Assembly: GCA_009917555.1 (NCBI GenBank)
Contig: QZDX01000003.1
Span: forward strand, 310,001-374,000
DNA length: 64,000 bases
Direction: 5' to 3'
DNA from: a bacterium 1XD21-13
GTDB taxonomy: Bacteria; Bacillota; Clostridia; Lachnospirales; Lachnospiraceae
Part shown: piece after piece, positions 1 through 9,434 of the stretch
How the letters are laid out: every line of letters starts with the position of its first letter
How positions within the stretch are numbered: the stretch's first letter is position 1
Position numbers and translations under genes: made by a program
The notes under the pieces: model-generated
What the model was told of the DNA's origin: nothing
The model's database searches: none
What the model saw: only the letters and a program-made list of their open reading frames with translations

Positions 1-211
1 TCAGGAAGCGTCCCTCCATCTGGGACTCGTCCAGAATGCCGCAGCTTCCGAAGAGTACGATTTTTCCGGCTCCAAGGGCTATGATTTCCTCCAGGCCGGC
101 GGCGCAGGCGGGAGCGCCTACCCGTGACAGGAAGAAAGCGATGGGGGTTCCTCCATAGACCGTCCCGTAGACGGGAAGGGCGCCGTTGGCCGTGTAAAGT
201 TCAGCGAATTT
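1..211 (-). pseudogene. Nucleoside phosphorylase, truncated at its N-terminus (and cut by the window edge)
   Basis: Read on the minus strand, this stretch encodes an open segment with the hallmarks of the PNP/UDP phosphorylase family: a GGTPIAFFLSRVGAPA-like stretch, an Glu-Glu pair followed by IIALGAGKIVLFGSCG, and an ILDES continuation. These belong to the nucleoside/phosphate-binding core of the family. Going upstream the frame meets a TAA at 212-214 with no start codon, exactly where AT-rich sequence next to a transposase remnant begins. The gene has therefore lost its N-terminus. The C-terminus lies beyond base 1. Family call is by motif recognition; which nucleoside it cleaved cannot be told. 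Confidence 0.65.
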
Positions 212-232
212 TTATTGACTTATGGAAAGTAA

Positions 233-1103
233 TCAGGTAAGCTGTTTGATCTTTTCATTTACTGCCTGATTTCTGGGTATATTAATGTAGGAACCATCTC
301 CTCTGCTGACGATGCGGAAATTGCGCATAAAGTTGATCAGAGCATATGAATTAACAGCATTCTTGAATACTTTAATTTCAAGAAACCTTAAAAGAAACAA
401 GCTAAGGCAACAGATCAAAGTTTCCCGGATACATCTGCATGCACAGAGGGACCAGATCCGCATCTAACAGGAGAGCCTGTCCGATGATAGGGTCATGTTT
501 ATTTTCTTTGGAAGGCCCTTTTTGTTTATCCTCTTTGGGCAGAACAGTCTCGAAATAATAATTCGTGCAGCCCAAAAAAGCTTTGCTAAAATCTCTCTTG
601 TAGTACTGCTCGTAGCAATGGTTAAATAGTTCGATATATTTCTTATAGGGTCCGCCAACAAAAGAACAGCCGTCATAAACCTGATCCTCTGACATAGGTA
701 CGCTTTGATACAGGTGTGGGAAAACAGAAGAAACCGTTTTTGATTTTGAACAGGGACAGATGACCCTTGCATAGATAAGCTGGGCCGGCATATCATATAT
801 GCGAAACTGGTATCGCATTTGTGATGCCAGAATATCTATGGTTTCTTTCACACCAAGCTCTTCCAAAAGAGAGGATAGGAGAAAATGTCCTGCGTTAATC
901 TCCACGGGGGTATTGAAAGCTCTGGGGCGGGTCTCTTCTGCGAGCAGCGTCTCCCGCTCTTCATTCTTTTGTTTTACATACTCCATGTAATAAGCGACCG
1001 GATCCGGCATCACATCGGAAATAAGCTCCTCAACATAACCGAAAGCCATGACATTTTTTGTGCGGGACTGTTTTAATTCCTTATCCCAATAGGAGTCATA
1101 CAT
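233..1103 (-). mobile_element. Decayed IS1634-type transposase (internal deletion and frame change)
   Basis: The frame 1103-402 gives about 233 residues that look like the N-terminal half of an IS1634-family transposase, ending in the region of the first catalytic Asp (ALLLDADLVPLCMQMYPGN). A stop follows. A second frame, 463-233, supplies what looks like the C-terminal tail (SYALINFMRNFRIVSRGDG then a run rich in Asn and Lys). The catalytic centre between the two is missing and the frames do not match, so the element cannot encode an active transposase. I see no clear terminal inverted repeats. It abuts a truncated nucleoside phosphorylase gene on one side and an AT-rich spacer (1104-1308) on the other. 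Confidence 0.7.
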
Positions 1104-1308
1104 CTGTAGATAGTTGCCTTTTTTCTTTCTTTCCTGCTCAAAAAATATTGGAAGTTTAAAATAAAATATTTTTTTGAATCTATAGAAGATTTTAAAGCAA
1201 TGTTATATATTTGCAGTCCAATTTAAATAAAATAATAGTTTTAATATGTACTAATTAGATTCAATATAATATAATTGAAGTGAATTAGTACAAGAAAGGA
1301 GACCAGCT

Positions 1309-2406
1309 ATGACAGATTATGATAAAATAGTCAGGATTGCAAATGAGAATCATAATATTTTTCAGACAAATATGATTGTGAAAGCAGGGATCAGAAAAGA
1401 AAAAATCAGGGAACTGCTTGAGATAGGCAGGATCAAACGAATCGGGCGCGGCCTGTATGCCTTTAACATGAAAGAGGTGGATGAATACTATGAATTTCAA
1501 CAGACATGCCCCAGAGGAATATTTTCTTATGGTACTGCCGCATATTTTTGGGAACTGTCTGATAGAGTGCCGAATATTTTAAACTGTTCTCTTCCAAGGG
1601 GTTATCACACATCGACAAAATTGACGGAGGAGGTAATCTGTCATTATGTAGCAAAAGAATTGTATCCAGTTGGAAAAACCGAAATCATATCACCCCAGGG
1701 TGCGCCTATCGTTGTGTACGATAGAGAAAGAACCATATGTGATTTGGTAAAAAACCGGAAAAAGATGGATATGCAGCTGTACAGTACGGCCTTAAATTTA
1801 TATTTTAAGGGTAATGAGAAAGATATCCGAAGGTTAATAAGATACGGAAGACTGCTGATTGCATCTATGATTGGAATTCATGAACGGCCAATCATGGATA
1901 ATGAATACAATAATTTCTGTGTTTCGATTTGTGCTAATTATGGAAAAATGAAGGTTCCTATGAAAATTGATATTACAACAGGAGATATAATTACGCCAGG
2001 GCAGATAAATTACAGCTATCCCTTTATGTTTGAAGAAAAAAGTGTTATGGTAAAGGCATATACCTTGGAAACGATTCTTGCGGAGAAATATGAAACAATT
2101 TTACGAAGAAGTATAGGCAATACGAGGGCACGAGTCTTTTATGATTTATTTATATTGTTTAAGCTGAAGGACAAGGAAGTGCACTGGAATATTTTGAAAG
2201 AAGCAGTTTTAGCAACAGCTAAAAAGAGGGGAGCATTAGAGGAGATTAAGGAATATCCGGAAATCGTAAAAGATATACAGGAGAGTAAGTTTTTGAAAAG
2301 AATATGGGAGAAATATCAAAAAGAAAATACATATAGCAGGGAAATTACCTTTTCTGAAACATGGAAGGTTGTATTGCAAATAGGTAATATATTACAGAAT
2401 TATTGA
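1309..2406 (+). CDS. AbiEi-type antitoxin fused in frame to the C-terminal half of an AbiEii-type nucleotidyltransferase toxin
   Basis: The first ~185 residues resemble the AbiEi type IV antitoxin family: an N-terminal winged-helix part (NMIVKAGIRKEKIRELLEIG, then IKRIGRGLYAF) and a C-terminal part with PQGAPIVVYDRERTICDLVKN. From about residue 190 the sequence changes to the second half of an AbiEii/AbiGii nucleotidyltransferase: PMKIDITTGDIITPG, then YTLETILAEKYETILRR and NTRARVFYDLFILFK. The toxin N-terminus with its GS/DxD nucleotide-binding motif is absent, and the usual Lys-Asp before FYDL reads Arg-Val. So this is an in-frame deletion product of an adjacent antitoxin-toxin pair, still open for 365 codons. 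RBS AAAGGAG stands at 1296-1302. Low G+C unlike its neighbours suggests transfer. Function as a lone antitoxin is possible but inferred. Confidence 0.75.
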   Translation: MTDYDKIVRIANENHNIFQTNMIVKAGIRKEKIRELLEIGRIKRIGRGLYAFNMKEVDEYYEFQQTCPRGIFSYGTAAYFWELSDRVPNILNCSLPRGYHTSTKLTEEVICHYVAKELYPVGKTEIISPQGAPIVVYDRERTICDLVKNRKKMDMQLYSTALNLYFKGNEKDIRRLIRYGRLLIASMIGIHERPIMDNEYNNFCVSICANYGKMKVPMKIDITTGDIITPGQINYSYPFMFEEKSVMVKAYTLETILAEKYETILRRSIGNTRARVFYDLFILFKLKDKEVHWNILKEAVLATAKKRGALEEIKEYPEIVKDIQESKFLKRIWEKYQKENTYSREITFSETWKVVLQIGNILQNY

Positions 2407-2512
2407 CAAGTGTATACGAAAAATCAGGATGTTTTATGCTAAAGTTACATCTATAAATTCATGGCATTTCAGCTCAATATTCACAGGAAGATTAGAAAAA
2501 TGACTTCTTTTG

Positions 2513-2541
2513 TTGCAAAAAATCAGAAAATTCACTATAAT
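2513..2541 (+). promoter_or_regulatory. Sigma-A-type promoter for the ABC transporter operon
   Basis: TTGCAA (2513-2518), a 17-base spacer and TATAAT (2536-2541) precede the small membrane protein and permease genes on the same strand. Confidence 0.6.
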
Positions 2542-2585
2542 AAAGTAGAAAAGAGACAAAAACCGGAGGTTGCCACAGCACTTTT

Positions 2586-2798
2586 ATGAGACAGCAGAAA
2601 AAGCCCGATAAAAAGGAACGAAACTATTCCGTATGGCTTACGGGAATTGTTTTGGTTATGGTATATGTGATCCTGCTGGACAGTATGCCGGGACCCAAGG
2701 AAGGCGCTTGTAGAAGCCTTTTCAGAGAGCAGCTGCAACAGGCTTCGGAGGAGACTTTAGCTTTGATGCACGAAACAAAGGCAGAGCAGGAGGATTAA
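2586..2798 (+). CDS. Small single-pass membrane protein heading the ABC operon
   Basis: A 70-residue product has a basic N-terminus (RQQKKPDKKER), one hydrophobic segment at about residues 16-32 (VWLTGIVLVMVYVILL) and an acidic, Gln/Glu-rich C-terminal helix. It ends 3 bases before the first permease gene, whose AGGAGG ribosome binding site lies inside its last codons, so the two are probably translationally coupled. Its own best SD, GGAGG at 2565-2569, is 16 bases from the ATG, which is far. I do not recognise the family. An accessory subunit of the transporter is a reasonable guess from position only. Confidence 0.5.
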   Translation: MRQQKKPDKKERNYSVWLTGIVLVMVYVILLDSMPGPKEGACRSLFREQLQQASEETLALMHETKAEQED

Positions 2799-2801
2799 GC
2801 T

Positions 2802-4301
2802 ATGGGAGCGGCAAAAAGAGCATACCTTTACATCACAAGGAAAAAAGCCAGAAGTATCCTTCTGTTTGTTATCCTGTTCGTAATGGGGCTTTTCCTTCTG
2901 GCAGGCTTATCCATCCGCGCAGGTGCGAAGCAGGCGGCTGATGAAGTGCGCAGGACCATTACCACAGGAATTGTAATGGAACTTATGCCCATGGATGGGA
3001 GTAAGGTCTATGAGCTGTCTTTTAATGAGGAAGAGGAGATTGTCAGGAGTGTAAAGATTCCGATTCTGTCAGAATCACAGATAGAGCAGCTTCTTAAGAT
3101 TGAAGGCGTGGAGGGATATTTTACGGAAATGGGATATGGAACCCTTTACACCGGCCTGGATATCCATCCGGGATACTTTACCCTGAGTCTTCAGGAGATG
3201 GAGAAAGAAGATCCGGAAGGACTTTACACGGATTTGGAGGAGATACGAGCCGCCGATGAGAGCCGTATGCATAGCAGCGGAGTTTATGCGGTAGAGGATG
3301 GACGCTGGCATCCGTTCTTTGCAAACGGAGCCTTAGAGCTCACGGAAGGACGCAATATAGAGCTGGGAGATCGGGGAAAGGCTGTAATTTCAGAGGAGCT
3401 TGCGGCCAGAAACGGACTTCAAATCGGAGATACCGTTGAATTCTACAATTTTGATTTCATTTCCGGTGAAAGGTACGGAGTCCCGTTTGAGTCTGAAATC
3501 ATAGGTATTTTTCAGATTAATTTTGAACAGGATCTTTCCAACTGGACTGCGGAGGACTCAATCCTTGCAAATGTGATATTTTCCGATCCCTCCATAAACT
3601 ATTGGGAGCAGGTGGAATACAATTCGCACTATGGGCGTGGCATTCTGGCTCCGGAATCGGAAAGAGCCATCACGAATCTGACGCTGTTCGTGGAGGACCC
3701 AGAAATGTTAGACTCCGTTCAGGAGCAGATCACGTCTCTTAGTATAGCGGATTGGAGCTATTATAATTTTAAACGCTATGACGGAGATTACAAAGCGGCG
3801 GCAAAGCCTCTGCGTACCATCCTGACCCTTTCAACCATCTTGGTTATCATCATTTTTACAGGCACATTTCTAATCCTGTCGCTGATTCTGACCATGTGGA
3901 TTCGAAGCCGGAAGCGGGAGGTCGGGATTCTCATTTCCATAGGAACAAAAAAGAAAGGGATCCTGTCACAGTTTATATTGGAGTGCTTCTTTGTAGCCCT
4001 TGCCGCCTTTCTGCTGGCCGGACTTTTGGCAGTCCCTTTGACAAATGCGGTGGGAAGAAGCGTGCAAAAGAAGATAGAGGCGTCCACAAGTGTGGAGGGC
4101 TACGAGGCAGCCGTAGATTACCAGGGGAATATTACCATCAACAAGCTTCCCTCCGGACAGATGAATTTGGAATATGCACTCAGGCCGGTGACCATGCTTT
4201 CGGTGCTTCTGGCTATGCTGCTGGTAAGCATCGCTTCCGTTGCGGCTGCCTCACGGCAGATTCTTAAGCAAAAGCCAAGGGAGGCTTTAAAAGGAGGGTG
4301 A
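2802..4301 (+). CDS. ABC transporter permease, FtsX/MacB type (first of pair)
   Basis: This 499-residue protein has FtsX-type topology: one N-terminal membrane helix (about residues 17-38), a large extracytoplasmic region (about 40-330) and three helices near the C-terminus. The cytoplasmic loop REVGILISIGTKKKGILSQ is the typical coupling region of FtsX-domain permeases. The C-terminus ends in KQKPREALKGG, a common tail pattern. Such permeases work with a LolD/MacB-like ATPase, here encoded two genes downstream, and use mechanotransmission or export rather than import. The substrate is unknown. It starts 3 bases after the small membrane protein gene and ends 4 bases before the second permease. 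Confidence 0.85.
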   Translation: MGAAKRAYLYITRKKARSILLFVILFVMGLFLLAGLSIRAGAKQAADEVRRTITTGIVMELMPMDGSKVYELSFNEEEEIVRSVKIPILSESQIEQLLKIEGVEGYFTEMGYGTLYTGLDIHPGYFTLSLQEMEKEDPEGLYTDLEEIRAADESRMHSSGVYAVEDGRWHPFFANGALELTEGRNIELGDRGKAVISEELAARNGLQIGDTVEFYNFDFISGERYGVPFESEIIGIFQINFEQDLSNWTAEDSILANVIFSDPSINYWEQVEYNSHYGRGILAPESERAITNLTLFVEDPEMLDSVQEQITSLSIADWSYYNFKRYDGDYKAAAKPLRTILTLSTILVIIIFTGTFLILSLILTMWIRSRKREVGILISIGTKKKGILSQFILECFFVALAAFLLAGLLAVPLTNAVGRSVQKKIEASTSVEGYEAAVDYQGNITINKLPSGQMNLEYALRPVTMLSVLLAMLLVSIASVAAASRQILKQKPREALKGG

Positions 4302-4305
4302 TCGG

Positions 4306-5667
4306 ATGTCCGTATACCGCAGAGCATTTCTGTACGTTACAAGGAAAAAAGGGAAAACAGGCTTACTGCTTCTGATTTTGACCATCCTTATGACCCTGAT
4401 TCTTATGGGAACGGCCATAAACCGGACGACGGCGCAGGCATCTGCCAGGCTGCGGGAGGAGCTGGGAGGCTATTTTAAGATTATGCCGGATTATCGAAAG
4501 ATGAGCATCAATCAGCGGGTGGATCAGGCGTTGGTGGACCGTGTGATGGAGATAAATGGGATTAAGGCATACAATGCGCTGGATGTCCACTATCTGACCG
4601 TTGGGGAGCTGTCTCTTAAGCCGGGAAGATTCACCATGGAGGGCGACAGTAAGGCACAGATGGCCCGTTTCCTGGGGAATACTTCCAGTGAGCTTCATGA
4701 GTATTTTTATCTTAAGCTATTTTCGCTGGCGGAGGGGCGTCACATAGAGCCAGGGGATCGTGGAAAAGCACTTCTGTCCAAGACCATTGCGGAGCAAAAC
4801 GGGCTAAAGGTTGGAGACGTATTTTCCGCCCGGATGACGGAAGAGACAGCCGGGGCTGAGACGCCGGGGCCTGACTTTTACTTTGATGTAATTGGAATTT
4901 ATGATGAGGGCTATCAGGAGGGGACCAATCAGAATACGCCGGAATGTGATATAACCTCAAATTTTATTTTTATAGATGCCGCTGCCAGTCAGGCTATCAA
5001 GGAGCAGGAGTATGGAAGCAATTCCCTTGCATTTCGAGGTGGGGCCGTCTTTTTTGTCAAGGACCCTAAAAAGCTGGACGACATCGTGGCGGACGTGGAG
5101 GATCTGGAGGGTATGGACTGGGAATCCTTGAGGCTCACAGCCAATAATTCGGCTTATCAAAGCTGCATGGAGCCTTTAGAACGTCTGGAGGGCATGACCT
5201 CCCTTCTGGTAGGGGTAATTGTAATCATTGGCGTTGTGCTGCTTTCGCTGCTTTTGATGCTTTGGGAGCGGGATCGGATTCATGAGGCCGGTGTTCTGAT
5301 GTCCTTTGGTATCTCCAAATGGAATATTCTCTGGCAGCATTTCCTTGAATGTATGGCTGTATTCCTTCCTGCTTTTTGCCTGGCTCTGGTGATATCTATG
5401 TCTTTGTCAGGATGGATTGGAGGGTGGCTTTATGATGGTACAGTTGCCAGGGAGGATGACAGGCAGGTGCAGGAATACGGCATGGCTAATGAGCCTATTT
5501 CCCTGAAGGCCCTGGAAGAGCAGCCGGCCTTTGAAGTGAAGCTGTCTCTTTCCGGAGCTGCTTTATCAGGAGGGGTGGGTGTTCTGCTCATTGGTATTTG
5601 TGTGGGAGCAGCTTTTCTTGTGATTGTGCGGCGTAAGCCCAGGGAGCTTTTGACGATAATGGAGTGA
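4306..5667 (+). CDS. ABC transporter permease, FtsX/MacB type (second of pair)
   Basis: A 453-residue paralogue of the preceding permease with the same layout: N-terminal helix (about residues 18-37), an extracytoplasmic domain, then helices around 300-325, 350-375 and 425-445. The motif HEAGVLMSFGISKWNILWQ matches the FtsX cytoplasmic loop, and the end IVRRKPRELLTIME matches the family tail. AAAGGAGG overlaps the end of the upstream gene and sets the ATG at 4306. Two different half-permeases plus one ATPase imply a heteromeric transporter. The large external domains (NGLKVGDVFS and ERNGLQIGDTVE-like stretches in the pair) resemble MacB periplasmic core domains. Confidence 0.85.
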   Translation: MSVYRRAFLYVTRKKGKTGLLLLILTILMTLILMGTAINRTTAQASARLREELGGYFKIMPDYRKMSINQRVDQALVDRVMEINGIKAYNALDVHYLTVGELSLKPGRFTMEGDSKAQMARFLGNTSSELHEYFYLKLFSLAEGRHIEPGDRGKALLSKTIAEQNGLKVGDVFSARMTEETAGAETPGPDFYFDVIGIYDEGYQEGTNQNTPECDITSNFIFIDAAASQAIKEQEYGSNSLAFRGGAVFFVKDPKKLDDIVADVEDLEGMDWESLRLTANNSAYQSCMEPLERLEGMTSLLVGVIVIIGVVLLSLLLMLWERDRIHEAGVLMSFGISKWNILWQHFLECMAVFLPAFCLALVISMSLSGWIGGWLYDGTVAREDDRQVQEYGMANEPISLKALEEQPAFEVKLSLSGAALSGGVGVLLIGICVGAAFLVIVRRKPRELLTIME

Positions 5668-5723
5668 AAGAGAAATGAGGTAACAGACGTGTGATGTATC
5701 AAAAGCGTTGGAGGGAGGAAGAG

Positions 5724-6344
5724 ATGACTGCTTTAGAGGTAAAGGATGTATTCTATTGGTACACAGAGGGAAGGCCGGTTCTTCAAGGAATTAATCTAAG
5801 CTTTGAAAAGGGGAAGATGTATGTGATTCTGGGACCCTCCGGATGTGGAAAAACAACACTTCTTTCCCTCCTGGGCGGTTTGGATGTGCCAAATAAAGGG
5901 CAGATTTTATCAGAGGGAAGAGAGTTGAGCGAAATTGGGCTGGAACGCTACCGGCACGAGAGGGTTTCCTTTGTGTTCCAGAATTATAATCTCATAGACT
6001 ATATGACACCGGAGGAAAATGTAGCTCTTACCACCAAGCAGGAGCCCCTTTCCACCTTGCTCCAGCTTGGGCTTACGCCGGAGGAGGCAAAGCGCAATGT
6101 GTTAAAGCTGTCCGGAGGCCAGCAGCAGAGAGTGGCTATAGCCCGGGCCCTGGCATCTCAAGCACCGGTAATTTTGGCAGATGAGCCGACCGGAAACCTG
6201 GACAGAGCAACAGCACAGGAGATTACAGCTATTCTGAAATCGGCCGCAAAGGAGTACCATCGCTGTGTGATAGTTGTAACTCATTCCAATGAGGTGGCAG
6301 AGGAAGCAGATGTAGTGATTCGTTTGGAGGCTATTTCAAAATGA
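5724..6344 (+). CDS. ABC transporter ATP-binding protein, LolD/MacB-like
   Basis: A 206-residue ATPase with Walker A GPSGCGKTT, Q-loop FVFQNYNLI, signature LSGGQQQR, Walker B VILADEPTGNLD and the switch His in VVTHSNE. These features place it with the LolD/SalX/MacB group that pairs with FtsX-type permeases. The ATG at 5724 is chosen over an ATG at 5691 because GGAGGGAGG lies just upstream of 5724 and the residues from MTALEV onward match the family N-terminus. Its stop overlaps the start of the alpha/beta hydrolase by four bases (ATGA), so the hydrolase belongs to the same operon. Confidence 0.9.
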   Translation: MTALEVKDVFYWYTEGRPVLQGINLSFEKGKMYVILGPSGCGKTTLLSLLGGLDVPNKGQILSEGRELSEIGLERYRHERVSFVFQNYNLIDYMTPEENVALTTKQEPLSTLLQLGLTPEEAKRNVLKLSGGQQQRVAIARALASQAPVILADEPTGNLDRATAQEITAILKSAAKEYHRCVIVVTHSNEVAEEADVVIRLEAISK

Positions 6345-7312
6345 TGATATTAATAGGAGCAGGCATACTGCTTGTCAGCCTGTGTATTCTAATAACTTAC
6401 ATATCCTACCGGGAGGTATTCTATGCCGTGCCAAGGCCGGACGAGGATGCCCATATTCTGCCGGGAGGGGAGCAGTACAAAAAAAGCGTGGACCGCATGC
6501 ATGCGCTGATTGACGAAATGGAGCGGCTTCCCTACGAGCTGCTTTTTATCCAGGCATGGGACGGAACGCGCCTGGTGGGAAGATATTATCACGTACAGGA
6601 CAAAGCACCCTTCCAGATCCAATTTCACGGCTACCGGGGCGCAGCCCTTCGGGACTTCTGCGGAGGAAATAAGCTGGCCCGTGAAATGGGACACAATACC
6701 ATCGTGGTAGATGAGCGGGCCCACGGAAGAAGCACCAGCCGTACTATCACCTTTGGCATCAAAGAGCGCAGGGACTGCTTAAGCTGGGTAAGCTATGTCT
6801 GTGAGCACTTTGGCAGTGATACCCCCATCTTTCTCTCCGGTGTGTCCATGGGTGCGGCCGCAGTTCTCATGGCCTCCAATCTGGACCTGCCGGCCAATGT
6901 AATGGGCATCATTGCGGACTGTCCTTATTCCTCCCCGGCGGCTATCATTGAGAAGGTGTGTCGGGATCGGGGACTGCCGCCTGCTGTTCTGATGCCCTTT
7001 ATCCGTCTGGGGGCCAGGTGCTTTGGACATTTCAATTTGGACGAGGCAACAGCCGTGGATGCTGTTCGGCGTACCCGGATTCCCATTCTGCTCATACATG
7101 GGGAGGATGACCGCTTTGTGCCCTGCCGCATGAGCCAGGAGATCTGGTCCGCATGTGGTGGTCCCAGAACCTTAAAGACCTTTCCAGGCGCAGGCCATGG
7201 ACTCAGCTATATGGTGGACACAAAGCGCTACGAACGGTTGGTGAAGCAGTTTGTGGAGGAATGTATGCAGAGGCAGAGATTGGCAAAAGGTAAGGTCTTC
7301 TCCCCAAAATGA
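6341..7312 (+). CDS. Membrane-anchored alpha/beta hydrolase
   Basis: A 323-residue protein with an N-terminal hydrophobic anchor (about residues 2-20) followed by an alpha/beta hydrolase fold: HGYRGAALRDFCG (oxyanion-region loop), nucleophile elbow GVSMG with Ser169, acid loop LIHGEDDRFVPCRMS and catalytic His in FPGAGHGLSY. The family includes BEM46/YpfH-like serine hydrolases whose natural substrates are usually lipids or esters. The start overlaps the ATPase stop as ATGA, which ties it to the ABC operon. The extracytoplasmic or cytoplasmic side of the catalytic domain cannot be settled; the charged residues after the anchor do not decide it. Confidence 0.8.
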   Translation: MMILIGAGILLVSLCILITYISYREVFYAVPRPDEDAHILPGGEQYKKSVDRMHALIDEMERLPYELLFIQAWDGTRLVGRYYHVQDKAPFQIQFHGYRGAALRDFCGGNKLAREMGHNTIVVDERAHGRSTSRTITFGIKERRDCLSWVSYVCEHFGSDTPIFLSGVSMGAAAVLMASNLDLPANVMGIIADCPYSSPAAIIEKVCRDRGLPPAVLMPFIRLGARCFGHFNLDEATAVDAVRRTRIPILLIHGEDDRFVPCRMSQEIWSACGGPRTLKTFPGAGHGLSYMVDTKRYERLVKQFVEECMQRQRLAKGKVFSPK

Positions 7313-7397
7313 TGCAATTATGATGTTTTCGTGACGCTCTTCTGACGCTTTACTGTTGTATTTTAATAGTATCAAAGAACAGAAGAGGTGTATTAGA

Positions 7398-9434
7398 ATG
7401 AAAAGGAGAAATCAATGGCTGTGCAGGATTCTGGCAGTATTTCTATTACTGATGTCCTGCCCGGTGACCGTTCAGGCCGGTCAGGAAACGGCAGAGCAGC
7501 ACGAGGATGTAACCCTTGCCCCCTATTTTCTTGTGGAGAGTGAGGACCCTTCCCTGGATCAATTTCCCTTAAAGGCAACCCAGGTTCAGGCAACTATAAA
7601 CGGGACCATCGCCGAAATTCACGTAACCCAAACCTATGCAAATCAGGGCGAACAGCCCATCAATGCCAAATATGTATTTCCGGCCTCCACCCGCACTGCG
7701 GTTCACGGAATGACTATGACCGTAGGCAGTCACATGGTGCGGGCGCAGATCAAGGAGAAGGAGGAGGCCAAGGAAGTATATGAGGAGGCCAAGAGCGAGG
7801 GCAAGAATGCTTCTCTTTTGGAGGAGCAGCGCTCCAACGTATTTACCATGGATGTGGCAAATATCATGCCGGGAGACGAGATTGCCATTGAGCTCACCTA
7901 CACAGAGCTGATTGAGCCGGAGGAGGGAATTTATCAGTTTGTATTTCCCACGGTGGTTGGCCCCCGCTATAGCCGTCCCATGTCGGAAAAGGAGGCAGAG
8001 GAGGATGACTGGGTGGAAAGTCCTTATCTGGAGGAGGGGACACCGGTGGAAAGCACCTATGATATCAGCGTCAGCCTTTCTACAGGAGTGCCCATTGAGA
8101 ATCTTTCCAGCAGATCTCACAAAATAGAGGTCCAACAGGACCAGGATACCAGAGCAAAGGTTACCTTGGCTGACAATAATACCTTTGCCGGAGATCGTGA
8201 TTTTATCCTGGAATATCAACTGACCGGTGAGACCATGAATTCGGGTCTGACTCTCTATGAAGGGGAAAATGCCAACTTCTTTCAGCTGACTGTACAGCCC
8301 CCAAAGCGTTACAATCCACAGGACATCCCTCCAAGAGAATACATTTTTGCTTTGGATGTATCCGGCTCCATGGATGGTTACGCCCTCGACACGGCCAAAG
8401 AGCTCATCCGTGATCTGGTATCCAACCTAAGAGAAGCTGACCGCTTCAATGTGATCCTCTTTTCCGATACGGTGTGGACCCTGGCTCCAAACTCTCTGGA
8501 GGCAGTGAAGCCCAACATCGACCGTGCCCTGCAATTGATTGAGGATCAAAAAGGAGGAGGGGGAACGGAGCTTTTGTCAGCGCTTCTTACCGCCTATCAC
8601 ATTCCAAAGGAGGAGGATACGGCCCGGACCGTTGTGATGATTACCGATGGCTATATTTCCGATGAGAAGGAGATCTTTGAACACATCCGGGAAAATCTGG
8701 GGGATACCAGCTATTTTGCCTTTGGCATCGGAAGCTCCGTAAACCGCTATCTTATTGAAGGAATCGCAGCTACAGGCATGGGGGAGGATTTTGTGGTTAC
8801 GGAGGAAGCACAGGCCCAGGAGGCAGCAGAGCGCTTTCGCACCTATGTGCAGGCACCTCTTTTGACCAATGTGCAGGTGGAATTTCAGGGCTTTGAGACC
8901 TACGATATGGAACCCTCCGGTGTGCCTACCCTGTATGCCAGCCGTCCCATTGTCCTCTATGGAAAATGGCGAGGGGAGCCCACGGGAACCATCCGCATTA
9001 CAGGAAAGCGCGGGGGAGAGGACTATGTGGAGGAGATTCCCGTAACAAAAGAGAGCATTTCCCAGGAAAATGAGGCCATTCAATATCTGTGGGCCAGAAA
9101 ACGGGTGGAAATGCTGACAGACTACAGCTCTAAGAGTGGAGGTCAGGTTCAAAAGGAGGTTACCTCCATCGGCCTCAAATACAGTATGGTGACTCCCTAC
9201 ACCTCCTTTGTGGCGGTGATAGAGGAGGTGCGAAACCCGGAGGGTGACAGCAAGGATGTGGATCAGCCAAACACACTGCCCTTTGGGGTGTCAGGACTGT
9301 CCGTAGGAGGCGGTTACATGGTAGGAGCAGAGCCGGATGGGATACTGTTGGTACTGATGCTTGGAGTGCTTGTGCTGTTGAGACAGGCTTATGGAGTGTT
9401 TCGGCGTAGAGCAGGTGGGAATGAAGGTCTATGA
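7398..9434 (+). CDS. VIT and von Willebrand factor A domain protein with PEP-CTERM-like C-terminal sorting signal
   Basis: A 678-residue exported protein. The signal peptide covers about residues 1-28 (basic MKRRNQW, hydrophobic core, VQA cleavage pattern). A VIT (inter-alpha-trypsin) domain spans about 55-190 with the typical AKYVFPA, VHGMTM and NIMPGDEI stretches. A vWA domain follows at about 315-480 with an intact MIDAS motif DVSGS near residue 320. The C-terminus carries GAEPDG, a hydrophobic helix and RRRA, the tripartite layout of exosortase sorting signals. The stop overlaps the start of an exosortase-like gene (ATGA), so this is probably its target. Start chosen at 7398 after AGAAGAGGTG; an ATG 14 codons earlier lacks an RBS. 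A role in surface adhesion or matrix binding is inferred. Confidence 0.85.
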   Translation: MKRRNQWLCRILAVFLLLMSCPVTVQAGQETAEQHEDVTLAPYFLVESEDPSLDQFPLKATQVQATINGTIAEIHVTQTYANQGEQPINAKYVFPASTRTAVHGMTMTVGSHMVRAQIKEKEEAKEVYEEAKSEGKNASLLEEQRSNVFTMDVANIMPGDEIAIELTYTELIEPEEGIYQFVFPTVVGPRYSRPMSEKEAEEDDWVESPYLEEGTPVESTYDISVSLSTGVPIENLSSRSHKIEVQQDQDTRAKVTLADNNTFAGDRDFILEYQLTGETMNSGLTLYEGENANFFQLTVQPPKRYNPQDIPPREYIFALDVSGSMDGYALDTAKELIRDLVSNLREADRFNVILFSDTVWTLAPNSLEAVKPNIDRALQLIEDQKGGGGTELLSALLTAYHIPKEEDTARTVVMITDGYISDEKEIFEHIRENLGDTSYFAFGIGSSVNRYLIEGIAATGMGEDFVVTEEAQAQEAAERFRTYVQAPLLTNVQVEFQGFETYDMEPSGVPTLYASRPIVLYGKWRGEPTGTIRITGKRGGEDYVEEIPVTKESISQENEAIQYLWARKRVEMLTDYSSKSGGQVQKEVTSIGLKYSMVTPYTSFVAVIEEVRNPEGDSKDVDQPNTLPFGVSGLSVGGGYMVGAEPDGILLVLMLGVLVLLRQAYGVFRRRAGGNEGL

